DNA from: Planctomycetaceae bacterium
GTDB lineage: Bacteria > Planctomycetota > Planctomycetia > Pirellulales > UBA1268
DNA: 9,077 bases
Reading direction: 5' to 3'
Assembly: GCA_002694955.1 (NCBI GenBank)
Contig: NZNR01000009.1
Span: 1 to 9,077, forward strand
Part shown: positions 1 through 6,990 of the stretch, piece by piece
How positions within the stretch are numbered: position 1 is the first letter of the stretch
Layout of the letters: the number at the start of each line of letters is the position of its first letter
The notes under the pieces: generated by a model
What the model was told of the DNA's origin: nothing
The model's database searches: none
The model's input: only the letters and a program-made list of their open reading frames with translations
Position numbers and translations under genes: made by a program

Positions 1-1
1 C

Positions 2-1462
2 CGATTTTTTCTGATCTCTATTTTTGATGTTGTTGCCTGCAGCGTTTGTTGTTTTGGGTTTGCTCAAGCGGCCACCAACCAGCCCAATATTATCGTCATC
101 ATGGCTGATGATATGGGCTATGCCGATGCTGGCTTCACTGGTTCAGAGGACATTAAGACACCAAACCTTGATGACATAGCCACTTCCGGCGTTATCTTTA
201 AACAAGGTTATGTGACGCATCCGTTTTGCGGTCCAAGTCGAGCCGGTTTGCTGTCTGGTCGCTATCAGCACCGCTTTGGATTTGAGACAAATCCAGCGTA
301 CGATCCAGCAAATTCTGTTATGGGTATTGATCCGGGTGAAAAACTTTTTCCAGAAAGGCTCAAGGAAGCTGGTTACATCACAGGATGCATTGGGAAGTGG
401 CACCTTGGAGCAGCCGAGCAGTTCAATCCAATCAATCGGGGGTTTGATTACTTTTACGGCTTTCTTGGCGGTGGACATGATTATTTTCGAATCGATCTGA
501 CAAAGGCCGTAAAAGAAGGCTACCTTCAGGGCCTCATCCGTAATAACAAGCCTGCTGACTTCAAGGGTTATCTCACGACAGCACTCAGTCATGATGCTGC
601 TGAGTTTGTTGAAACGAATAGAGACAATCCTTTTTTTCTTTACCTCGCATACAACGCACCACACTTACCACACCAGGCCCCTGATGAAGATATTGCAAGG
701 TATGCACATATTAAAAACAAGAAGCGTCGTATGTATGCAGCCATGGTTGATGTGATGGACCGTGGTATCGGTGAAGTTATTCGCACTCTTGAAAAACATG
801 ATATTCGAGACAACACCCTGATATTTTTTTTAAGTGACAATGGAGGTCCACAGTCATCTCCTGGCAAACCTACGAATTGGAATGGTTCTTCTAATGCGCC
901 GTTTCGAGGTGGCAAAGGCAATATGTATGATGGTGGCGTTCATGTTCCTTTTATTTTGTCCTGGCCTGCACGGATTGCTGGTGGCCAAAAATTCGAAGCA
1001 CCGGTTCATGCCCTCGACATAGCTGCCACAGCTGTTGGCGTTGCAGGTGCAGACACTTCTACCCTGCCCTTAATGGAAGGTGTTGATCTCACACCCTATC
1101 TCACTGGTGAAAAGAATGGAGCACCACATGATGCACTTTTCTGGCGTGGTTCGAATGGTCGCATTTGGTCAGTCCTTGACTCACATGGAACAAAGCATAT
1201 TCAAGATAAGGACAGCTCGTCTCCACAGCTATTTCATTTACCGAATGACATCAGCGAAGCACACGACGTCGTTGATGACTTTCCTGATGAGGCCGAAGAA
1301 CTCTATAAAAAATGGTCTTTGTGGGATAAAGAAAATGTCCCGTGCCGTTTGCTAACCTATACGCATTACCATGAAATAAGGGATGACTTCTTTCGTGATG
1401 CCGTACCAAAAGCTGCGAAACAGTCTGGATTTCCACCCTCACAGCTGACAACTGGTGAGTAA
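2..1462 (+). CDS. Secreted formylglycine-dependent sulfatase (S1 type), 5' end outside the window
   Basis: Hydrolyses sulfate esters, probably on a polysaccharide, outside the cytoplasm. The frame is open from base 2 and encodes a hydrophobic segment ending [10 protein letters not shown], a likely signal peptide, then the core strand [12 protein letters not shown]. The Met at 101 is therefore internal and the true start lies upstream of the window. Numbered from that Met: the metal-binding Asp pair D3-D4, the CxPSR sulfatase signature C43-G-P-S-R47 (C43 becomes formylglycine), GKWHLG with K99 and H101, NAPHLPH with H188, LSDNGGP with D246 and N247, and K272 in a Gly-rich loop. All expected catalytic residues are present. 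The length is normal for the family. The CxPSR form needs an anaerobic or FGE-type maturase, and none is encoded here. The fucosidase gene follows after 76 bases, suggesting co-transcription. The family is certain; the substrate cannot be read from the sequence. Confidence 0.97.
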   Translation, partial: RFFLISIFDVVACSVCCFGFAQAATNQPNIIVIMADDMGYADAGFTGSEDIKTPNLDDIATSGVIFKQGYVTHPFCGPSRAGLLSGRYQHRFGFETNPAYDPANSVMGIDPGEKLFPERLKEAGYITGCIGKWHLGAAEQFNPINRGFDYFYGFLGGGHDYFRIDLTKAVKEGYLQGLIRNNKPADFKGYLTTALSHDAAEFVETNRDNPFFLYLAYNAPHLPHQAPDEDIARYAHIKNKKRRMYAAMVDVMDRGIGEVIRTLEKHDIRDNTLIFFLSDNGGPQSSPGKPTNWNGSSNAPFRGGKGNMYDGGVHVPFILSWPARIAGGQKFEAPVHALDIAATAVGVAGADTSTLPLMEGVDLTPYLTGEKNGAPHDALFWRGSNGRIWSVLDSHGTKHIQDKDSSSPQLFHLPNDISEAHDVVDDFPDEAEELYKKWSLWDKENVPCRLLTYTHYHEIRDDFFRDAVPKAAKQSGFPPSQLTTGE

Positions 1463-1480
1463 TCAGTAGCAAAAGATCTG

Positions 1481-1498
1481 GTGTGCACGGGAGCACGC
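1481..1498 (+). repeat. Small hairpin between sulfatase and fucosidase genes
   Basis: The arms GTGTGC (1481-1486) and GCACGC (1493-1498) pair over six bases, one of them a G-U pair in RNA, with the loop ACGGGA. It lies in the 76-base spacer between two co-directional genes. No T-run follows, so it is not a convincing rho-independent terminator. It could be an mRNA processing or stability element, or chance. Confidence 0.3.
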
Positions 1499-1538
1499 TC
1501 TTGGAATAAAAACTCTGCAAACCCAATAAGGTTTTACG

Positions 1539-2981
1539 ATGATAAAGCGTCCGATCGTACTGGCACTTTTTGCACTCGCTCTTGTTTTTCCTACTGGTAG
1601 AGCCGCTGCGGACAAACTCTCTACTACAACCGAGTCACTTCAGCAACGAGATAGCCGCATGCAGTGGTGGCGGAACGCACGGTTTGGCATGTTTGTTCAC
1701 TGGGGTCTTTATTCTGGACTAGCAGGCACCTGGGAAGGCAAGCCTGTTGCAACAAAAGGCGGGATGGAGTGGATACAGCAACGGGTCAAAGCTGATACAG
1801 CAACCTATGCAAAAAATGCGATTCCAATATTTAGGCCCAAAGCAGACTTTGCAAGTCAGTGGGCTCGGATGGCAAAGAGGGCTGGCTGCCGATACCTTGT
1901 TTTCACCACCAAGCATCATGATGGTTTTGCGTTACATGATTCAAAGGCAAGTGATTTTGATGCAGGCTCAGTACTCAATCGTGATCTCGTAAAAGAGATT
2001 GTTGAGGCCTGCCGAAAAGAAGGGCTGCGAATCGGTTTCTATCACTCTGTTATCGACTGGCACCATGATCAGTATGCATATCTCTTGTCCAAAGAGTTGC
2101 CCTATCCACTGAAGGGCGAGCCATACCCGAATGGCCATCGGGATCACGAAAAATATATTCAGTTCTTGCATGCACAGGCGAATGAACTGATGTCCAACTA
2201 TGGAACCATCGACGTTGTGTGGTGGGACTACAGTTCAACAGACTTTCAGGGAGAAAGAGCCTGGAAAGCTTTTGAACTCATGGACCGCGTCAAAGAAAAA
2301 CAGCCACAGGTCATTATGAACAACCGCCTCTTTAGAATTCCTGAAGCTGGTTTTAGTGGCATGGGAACTCATGCCGTCACCGATCAACTGGACCCAAAGT
2401 ATGGTGACTTCATCACACCCGAACAGCATATTCCGGCGACTGGACTCCCTCATCTCGATTGGGAAACATGCATGACAATGAACACCACATGGGGGTTCAG
2501 CGAGCATGATCATGCGTGGAAATCTGACGAGATGCTTATCCGTAATCTCATTGATATCGCAAGCAAGGGTGGAAACTATCTGTTAAATATTGGTCCTACC
2601 GGCGATGGAAGCATTCCAGAGGAAAGTATCGCGTCACTCAAAGCGATTGGTGAGTGGATGGATGTTAATGGTGAAGCAATCTATGGCACACAGGCCAGTC
2701 CTTTTGAAAAACTGAGTTGGGGCCGATGCTCACAAAAGCCACTACCTGACGGGAAGACTCGACTGTATTTACACATCTTTGATTGGCCTCCTGATGGAAA
2801 ACTTGTTGTACCAATCGAAACCGATACAACTGCAATTGCTCGTCGCCTTTCTGACAAAAAAGAGCTTCGTATCACATCTGGTACAGCACAAACGGTGATC
2901 CTTGTTGGAGAACCTGTGCTTCACAACATTGCTTCTGTTGTTGAGCTCGATATTGCAGATCCACTCCACGTATCTCAGTAA
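1539..2981 (+). CDS. Secreted alpha-L-fucosidase, glycoside hydrolase family 29
   Basis: Releases alpha-linked L-fucose from glycans by a retaining mechanism, in the periplasm or outside the cell. The 480-residue product begins with a signal peptide (residues 1-24, ending GRAAA). The (beta/alpha)8 catalytic domain then carries the GH29 landmarks RFGMFVHWGLYS (48-59), TTKHHDGF (123-130), FYHSVIDWHH (167-176) and VVWWDY with D230, which aligns with the family nucleophile. WETCMT (308-313) and SKGGNYLLNIGPTGDG (342-357) complete the domain. A C-terminal beta domain of about 100 residues follows. The start is supported by AAGG at 1528-1531, seven bases upstream. The acid/base residue varies in GH29 and is not assigned here, though E309 is a conserved Glu. 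Following the sulfatase, it probably acts on sulfated fucose-containing polysaccharide after or during desulfation. The family is certain and the linkage specificity is unknown. Confidence 0.96.
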   Translation: MIKRPIVLALFALALVFPTGRAAADKLSTTTESLQQRDSRMQWWRNARFGMFVHWGLYSGLAGTWEGKPVATKGGMEWIQQRVKADTATYAKNAIPIFRPKADFASQWARMAKRAGCRYLVFTTKHHDGFALHDSKASDFDAGSVLNRDLVKEIVEACRKEGLRIGFYHSVIDWHHDQYAYLLSKELPYPLKGEPYPNGHRDHEKYIQFLHAQANELMSNYGTIDVVWWDYSSTDFQGERAWKAFELMDRVKEKQPQVIMNNRLFRIPEAGFSGMGTHAVTDQLDPKYGDFITPEQHIPATGLPHLDWETCMTMNTTWGFSEHDHAWKSDEMLIRNLIDIASKGGNYLLNIGPTGDGSIPEESIASLKAIGEWMDVNGEAIYGTQASPFEKLSWGRCSQKPLPDGKTRLYLHIFDWPPDGKLVVPIETDTTAIARRLSDKKELRITSGTAQTVILVGEPVLHNIASVVELDIADPLHVSQ

Positions 2982-3010
2982 GATCGGACATCAAATGCAT
3001 CAGCACAGCG

Positions 3011-3031
3011 AACCAAGTAGCCAACCAAGTA
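3011..3031. repeat. Short direct repeat AACCAAGTA in convergent spacer
   Basis: AACCAAGTA occurs at 3011-3019 and again at 3023-3031, a 12-base period, in the 61-base spacer between the convergent fucosidase and lyase genes. AAGTAG (3015-3020) can also pair with CTACTT (3039-3044), which reaches the lyase stop codon. No T-run follows on either strand, so a bidirectional terminator is possible but not supported. Confidence 0.3.
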
Positions 3032-3042
3032 ACTCTGTCTAC

Positions 3043-4230
3043 TTAATTGCCTGACACCCACAATAGTGGATGACGAAGTGGAAGATTCCTCTTCACTTCA
3101 AATGTTTTTGGGTCAGCTTCGAGGTTTTTCCAGACGTTCAGATAATGGCGATCCCCATAGTGAAGCCCAGCAAAAAGAAGGCTCGGGTGCCGTACCGGCC
3201 ATTCCTCCCAATACATGATGTCTCTTGGAAATGGCCAGGCAGATTTGTCTTCGATATACGGCAGAATAAATCTCATACCGCGGTGCATGCCACGACCGTC
3301 TGGCAGTTGAAACTCCCAGAGGTTATCTGCTTCTGTGGATACAATCTGAGCCACCCCAGCCATGGCATCAATAACAAAAAGTGAATATCCATAGGGCTTG
3401 GTTCGTGCTAGTTCCGCTGGGAATCCACCCGACTCATCCATCATCTCTTGCAGATAAACAGATTTAAACTGCTCTCGAATCCATTGCAGGATTTCATCTT
3501 CGCCCACGAAATCCGCAAAAGAAGCTGCCTGAAGTGACCAGCACACCCCGTGATTATTTGGATGGTTTTTTTCACGAATGCCGTATTCATGAGTATTAAT
3601 CCACGTCAAATAGGTTTGAAACCATTGCCTGACACCTACTTGAGAACTGGTTGGAAATGAAGGTGATGAACAAAGAATTTTTGCACTTCGAGCAACCTCG
3701 GCGAGGTGAAGCGTATCGATAATACCAATACTCCGACCTTTGTATCGACCCTGAATAGCCTGGCCATAAAGAAGACTTGGATTCATTTTTGTGCTGCTTT
3801 GCACAAACCAGGCTTCAAGATGTGTTACAGCGTGTGCAGCATATCGCTCGTCTTCTGTAATGAGATATGCCGAAGTAAGCGTGCCTACAAGTTCACTCAA
3901 CCGAACCATGGCCAAGCGATGGTCCAAAAAAAGTTCAGGGTACGTCTCACCATCTCTTCGAATGAAGGGACCGTCAGGATTCTCTGGGTCAGGCCACCAA
4001 TAATCACCCTCTGAGTAATAATCGTGCCGACCACCAGCACTTCTTTCACAATGTGATGACGTTACTGTTTCCGGAGGTTCGTCTAGATAGTTGTTTGCTT
4101 TTCTAAGCACTCGGGGTTTCTCTATGGCTATAAGATTGAATCCATTGAGTTGCTTGGCATGCGTATCACCAACAAGGAAAGCTAAAGAAACGAAAAAATA
4201 CACATGTGAAATAAATAGCTTAAAACTCAT
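3043..4230 (-). CDS. Secreted alginate-lyase-fold protein (PF05426-like polysaccharide lyase)
   Basis: Probably cleaves a uronate-containing polysaccharide by beta-elimination after export. The 395-residue product starts with a signal peptide (residues 1-25, ending GDTHA). An alpha/alpha-toroid lyase domain fills most of the rest. Recognisable motifs are CERSAGGRHDYYSEGDYWWP (61-80), DPENPDGPFIRRDGE (81-95), NHPNNHG with N226-H227 (222-228) and RTKPYGYSLF with Y280 and Y282 (276-285). In PL5-type alginate lyases an Asn-His pair and a Tyr at these places do catalysis, so the enzyme looks intact. Assignment to PL38 or a related family is from memory and uncertain; alginate or glucuronan are candidate substrates. 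The start is not strongly marked: AGGA abuts the ATG with no spacer, and a three-codon ORF upstream overlaps the start as ATGA. The signal peptide still supports this Met. The TIGR03067 lipoprotein gene lies 68 bases upstream on the same strand. Confidence 0.86.
   Translation of the reverse strand: MSFKLFISHVYFFVSLAFLVGDTHAKQLNGFNLIAIEKPRVLRKANNYLDEPPETVTSSHCERSAGGRHDYYSEGDYWWPDPENPDGPFIRRDGETYPELFLDHRLAMVRLSELVGTLTSAYLITEDERYAAHAVTHLEAWFVQSSTKMNPSLLYGQAIQGRYKGRSIGIIDTLHLAEVARSAKILCSSPSFPTSSQVGVRQWFQTYLTWINTHEYGIREKNHPNNHGVCWSLQAASFADFVGEDEILQWIREQFKSVYLQEMMDESGGFPAELARTKPYGYSLFVIDAMAGVAQIVSTEADNLWEFQLPDGRGMHRGMRFILPYIEDKSAWPFPRDIMYWEEWPVRHPSLLFAGLHYGDRHYLNVWKNLEADPKTFEVKRNLPLRHPLLWVSGN
3046..3058 (-). 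repeat. Copy 1 of 13-bp repeat GGTGTCAGGCAAT
   Basis: On the minus strand GGTGTCAGGCAAT forms the last codons of the lyase gene, read as (G)-GTG-TCA-GGC-AAT just before the TAA. The same 13 bases occur at 3624-3636 in the same gene but in another reading frame, so protein similarity does not explain the match. Confidence 0.5.
3624..3636 (-). repeat. Copy 2 of 13-bp repeat GGTGTCAGGCAAT
   Basis: An exact 13-base match in the same orientation to 3046-3058. It is read here as GGT-GTC-AGG-CAA, coding VGVRQ at residues 198-202 of the lyase. With flanking bases, 15 of 16 positions agree. A chance 13-mer repeat in 9 kb is not rare, so the support is modest. Confidence 0.5.
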
Positions 4231-4258
4231 TCCTGCATGTGCTTTCTTTTCAATCGCA

Positions 4259-4273
4259 TATCACATAGTGATA
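4259..4273. promoter_or_regulatory. Candidate operator: TATCAC-ATA-GTGATA palindrome
   Basis: A perfect inverted repeat with six-base arms and a three-base spacer lies in the 68-base gap between the lipoprotein and lyase genes, about 30 bases before the lyase start. Its size and symmetry fit a binding site for a dimeric repressor. No regulator gene is present to link it to. Confidence 0.35.
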
Positions 4274-4298
4274 CACCTTGGAAACAATTAGTGAGCAG

Positions 4299-4808
4299 TT
4301 ACTCACGAATAAAAGTTACGACAATACTTTCGTCACCATAAAATGACTCAAAACTATCTGGTCGCGAACCACCACCACCTCGAAAACAGAGTCGCTGGAT
4401 CGACTCCTCAATCTCATAAATTCCCTGAAGAACTTTTCCTTGGCCTTCACCACCTGTAATAGAAATATCAATTTCCTTTGGATCACAAAGCGGAGCAAAA
4501 GAATTTGTACCGCTGCTAAGCTCCTTGCCATCTATGAACAAGACCCATGTTCCATCCGTCTTGTTATCAATAGTAATTCGTTTATCTGGTTCTGTTGTAT
4601 CGCCTTTCGAAGTAATTGTTTCGATCCGCCATAGGCCTGCATATTCTTCCCTGGCCTTCTGTTGGATTTTTTCTTCGTCGTTGACTTCTTGCTGATTCAC
4701 TTGGTCCGTCGGTTCAGCCAGCCCCCTTACTGCACACGCTGTCAACACAACACACACGAAAAACAGATGGATAAAATTAGCATATTTCAATGTATTTTCA
4801 TTTTTCAT
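4299..4808 (-). CDS. TIGR03067-domain lipoprotein (planctomycete conserved family)
   Basis: A small exported protein of 169 residues with unknown biochemical role. Residues 1-25 form a signal sequence ending in the lipobox LTAC, so Cys25 is probably lipidated and the protein membrane-anchored. A short acidic and Gln-rich linker follows. The domain (about 55-169) has the TIGR03067 layout: G-L-W near 58-60, GTWVLFIDGKEL (86-97), LCDPKEIDI (107-115), KVLQGIYEIEE (125-135) and LCFRGGGGSRPDSFES (140-155). Start choice: an in-frame Met at 4862 would give 187 residues, but GGAG at 4815-4818 sits six bases before the Met at 4808, and that start gives a normal signal sequence. It probably shares a transcript with the downstream lyase. 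TIGR03067 proteins are numerous in planctomycetes and none has an established function that I know of. Its place in a glycan cluster hints at cell-surface glycan handling. Confidence 0.85.
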   Translation of the reverse strand: MKNENTLKYANFIHLFFVCVVLTACAVRGLAEPTDQVNQQEVNDEEKIQQKAREEYAGLWRIETITSKGDTTEPDKRITIDNKTDGTWVLFIDGKELSSGTNSFAPLCDPKEIDISITGGEGQGKVLQGIYEIEESIQRLCFRGGGGSRPDSFESFYGDESIVVTFIRE

Positions 4809-4981
4809 TTCTGACTCCATTTGATCGTTCTTTCTTATGGTACCTTGGTTTTTTAAAATCATCCATCATCGTAAAGTCATGAAAAACAACGACTCACATA
4901 GAGAAGCTACGTGCTGCAACACAAATGATTTTTTACACGGGCCAGAACCAATTTCCTCCTTTTTATCATTTGGAGAAACTG
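4809..4981. promoter_or_regulatory. Divergent intergenic region
   Basis: This 173-base spacer separates the minus-strand lipoprotein/lyase pair from the plus-strand GH10-like gene, so it should hold promoters for both directions. I could not pick -35/-10 pairs with confidence. It contains ATGGTA at 4837-4842 within a GGTACC palindrome; the same ATGGTA/TACCAT core recurs upstream of the 6991 gene. GGAG at 4972-4975 is the ribosome binding site for the start at 4982. Confidence 0.5.
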
Positions 4982-6802
4982 ATGAATGGAACCCTTGGAA
5001 TCATTCTTCATCGCTCATTCTGGGCCGTAATGATTCTTGGTTACTTTTTTATATCAGGCACCACCTGCACCGCGCAATCGTTACCTTTTCTTCCTGATGA
5101 ACTCACTCAGATTCTCGAAAGCGGTCTTCCTAAAACATTACCATCACCAGTAGAAACAGGTCATTTCAAAAAATTACCTGCGGGTGATGGCTTTGTTTGG
5201 TTAGCAGAGTCAACGGCAACTCTCAAAAAGGGGCATAAACTAGCCTTCTCAAAAACATTCGATACCCCGCTTAAAGAGGATGAGGTCGGCTTTGTTGCGG
5301 TCCGATGTCGTATAGTTGATGTAGACAACAATGCAAATGAACCACGCCCCGGACGAGTCCTTATTCACATCGGTGACCGAGAGACACTTCGGCAAACAGC
5401 TCTGTACCACAAAGGCACAATTGGTCGTGAGTGGGGATGGTACTTTCACCCATTTCGAGCAGCCAAATCGGTTGCCACAGGCACAGGAAAAATTCGCCTC
5501 AGTTTTGACCTTCAACCGCAACGTATTGAAATCGAGGATGTCCGTCTTTATGTAGCACCATCTGGTTTTGACATGTCACGACTACCCATGATGGAAGCTG
5601 GGTATCAGGGGCGTGAACCAGATGCTCCCTGGCGGAAAGAAGCAGAAGCGCGCATAAACGAACACCGGACATCTCCGCTCATTGTTCGTGTGCTCGATAT
5701 GGATGGACATGCTATTCCGCAAGCTGACGTCCGGATACGAATGCGTCGTCATGCTTTTGGTTTTGGGAGCACTTTTCAGGTTCGTCTTGTTGATGACATC
5801 AGCCCAGATGCCATTCGGTACCGGCAAACATTTGAAGACCTTTTTCACGCACTTGTTCCTGTACCTGCCCTGATACCGCAACACACCCCTCATGCAAAAG
5901 ATGGAAACTATGCGAACCAGCTTCTCTCTGATCTGACAAACACATTGAAATGGGCATATGATCGACAACTCCCCATGCGAGGGCACACGCTTGTCTGGGG
6001 AAACCTGCAACCATGGAGTAACGCTTTTGTCGCAGCTGGTGAACCTGAAAAGATCCTCTCATCTATACGTGCGCACGAGCAATATGTTCTTCATAAAACC
6101 AAAGATTTCATCCATGAATGGGACGCCATCAATCATCCCATTCGGTTTCAAAAAGATCTTCGCGATGTCTTTGGATCCTCAATCTACTCAAAGCTTTTTA
6201 CTGAACAGCGGATGATGACATCTGCGCGATTGATCATCAACGAAGCTCTCTTTGACAATACTCGAGAAGATAAATTTTTTGCGTTTATGAAAACGTTCCA
6301 AGAGCAGGCATCGTCAAGAGCAGATGGGATTGGCTTCCAAAGTCACTTTTCAATTAACAACCTGCGAGGCATGGAAGATCTCTGGAGACGCTACGAACGC
6401 TTTGCACCACTTGTCGATCGACTTGTTGTGACTGAATATGACTTTGTCTGCAACGATGACGAACTGCATGCCGATTATCTACGAGATGTACTGACACTTT
6501 CATTTAGTCATCCGAAGATGACGGGCTTCATCAATTGGGGATTCTGGGCTGGCTATCACTGGAAACCAGAGGGAACTCTCATCCGGAAAGATTGGACTGA
6601 ACGACCCGCTGTCAAAATATGGCAAGAACTTGTACACGAAAAGTGGGCCACGAATACGGATTTGCAGACGGACACGAAGGGAGAGGTAGAAACCAAAGCA
6701 TTCTTCGGCGACTATGAAATTACTGTTTCGGTGAATGGAACATCCACTACACAGATGTGGACTCATGTAGCCGATAATGGGCCACTTGTTGTTGAGTTAT
6801 AA
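4982..6802 (+). CDS. Secreted GH10-like (xylanase-family) protein with altered active site
   Basis: The 606-residue product belongs to the glycoside hydrolase 10 fold, whose usual members cut beta-1,4-xylan. The order is a signal peptide (1-32, ending TCTAQS), a beta-sandwich carbohydrate-binding-like domain (about 55-193), the linker/strand IVRVLDMDGHAIPQADVRIR (234-253), a TIM barrel (about 255-550) and a short C-terminal beta segment containing FFGDYEITV (574-582). Barrel landmarks are RGHTLVWGN (333-341), EWDAINHP (379-386), GIGFQSHF (449-456), VVTEYDF with E485 as expected nucleophile (482-488) and INWGFW (517-522). The acid/base Glu of the usual W-D-x-x-N-E motif is His385, and the usual WH of HTLVWH is WG. 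The start at 4982 has GGAG six bases upstream (4972-4975) and a good signal peptide; an in-frame Met at 4925 lacks both. It may have another substrate or mechanism, or only bind glycan. Confidence 0.86.
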   Translation: MNGTLGIILHRSFWAVMILGYFFISGTTCTAQSLPFLPDELTQILESGLPKTLPSPVETGHFKKLPAGDGFVWLAESTATLKKGHKLAFSKTFDTPLKEDEVGFVAVRCRIVDVDNNANEPRPGRVLIHIGDRETLRQTALYHKGTIGREWGWYFHPFRAAKSVATGTGKIRLSFDLQPQRIEIEDVRLYVAPSGFDMSRLPMMEAGYQGREPDAPWRKEAEARINEHRTSPLIVRVLDMDGHAIPQADVRIRMRRHAFGFGSTFQVRLVDDISPDAIRYRQTFEDLFHALVPVPALIPQHTPHAKDGNYANQLLSDLTNTLKWAYDRQLPMRGHTLVWGNLQPWSNAFVAAGEPEKILSSIRAHEQYVLHKTKDFIHEWDAINHPIRFQKDLRDVFGSSIYSKLFTEQRMMTSARLIINEALFDNTREDKFFAFMKTFQEQASSRADGIGFQSHFSINNLRGMEDLWRRYERFAPLVDRLVVTEYDFVCNDDELHADYLRDVLTLSFSHPKMTGFINWGFWAGYHWKPEGTLIRKDWTERPAVKIWQELVHEKWATNTDLQTDTKGEVETKAFFGDYEITVSVNGTSTTQMWTHVADNGPLVVEL

Positions 6803-6855
6803 TCAAAACGCGGGCTGTCAAAATTCCAAACTGATCTCTTTTTTAGGTATTTTTG

Positions 6856-6871
6856 ATGGTATTATTACCAT
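6856..6871. promoter_or_regulatory. Inverted repeat ATGGTA-TTAT-TACCAT
   Basis: A perfect inverted repeat with six-base arms and a four-base spacer lies 54 bases after the GH10-like gene and 119 bases before the 6991 gene. The stem is AT-rich and no T-run follows, so a protein-binding site is more likely than a terminator. Its TACCATT half recurs twice in the tandem repeat at 6933-6964. Confidence 0.4.
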
Positions 6872-6932
6872 TCAGAACTTTTTCTTGGCTGAATCGTTTC
6901 ATTCTTTGGACTTCTCGTATAGAGGCGTGTTC

Positions 6933-6964
6933 GAAGCGTATACCATTTGAAACGTATACCATTT
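6933..6964 (+). repeat. Adjacent 16-bp tandem repeat upstream of 6991 gene
   Basis: Two abutting 16-base units, GAAGCGTATACCATTT (6933-6948) and GAAACGTATACCATTT (6949-6964), differ at one base. Each contains the palindrome GTATAC and the TACCATT core. The array ends 26 bases before the start codon, where an operator or activator site could act. AGGA at 6980-6983 is the ribosome binding site for the 6991 gene. Confidence 0.6.
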
Positions 6965-6990
6965 TCTGAATGACTTTTTAGGAACAGGGC

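Noticed and set aside
27..100. ATG at 27 followed by a hydrophobic [13 protein letters not shown] stretch in another frame
   Set aside because: The sulfatase frame is itself open to base 2 and encodes a good signal-peptide end (FGFAQA) leading directly into [12 protein letters not shown]. No frameshift is needed.
143..664. 173-codon open frame on the minus strand inside the sulfatase gene
   Set aside because: It lies wholly opposite conserved sulfatase motifs, and its translation shows no recognisable domain.
3706..4014. Plus-strand open frames opposite the lyase gene (also 3070-3384)
   Set aside because: The minus-strand frame carries the conserved lyase motifs over this whole stretch. The plus-strand translations show nothing recognisable.
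4837..5097. 86-codon plus-strand open frame across the divergent spacer
   Set aside because: It overlaps the GH10-like start in another frame and has no domain.
6236..6250. LIINEA in the GH10-like protein as the catalytic N-E acid/base motif
   Set aside because: Its place after the W-D-x-x-N motif corresponds to the usual L-x-I-N-D/E-Y strand of GH10, not to the acid/base strand, so it does not obviously replace the missing Glu.
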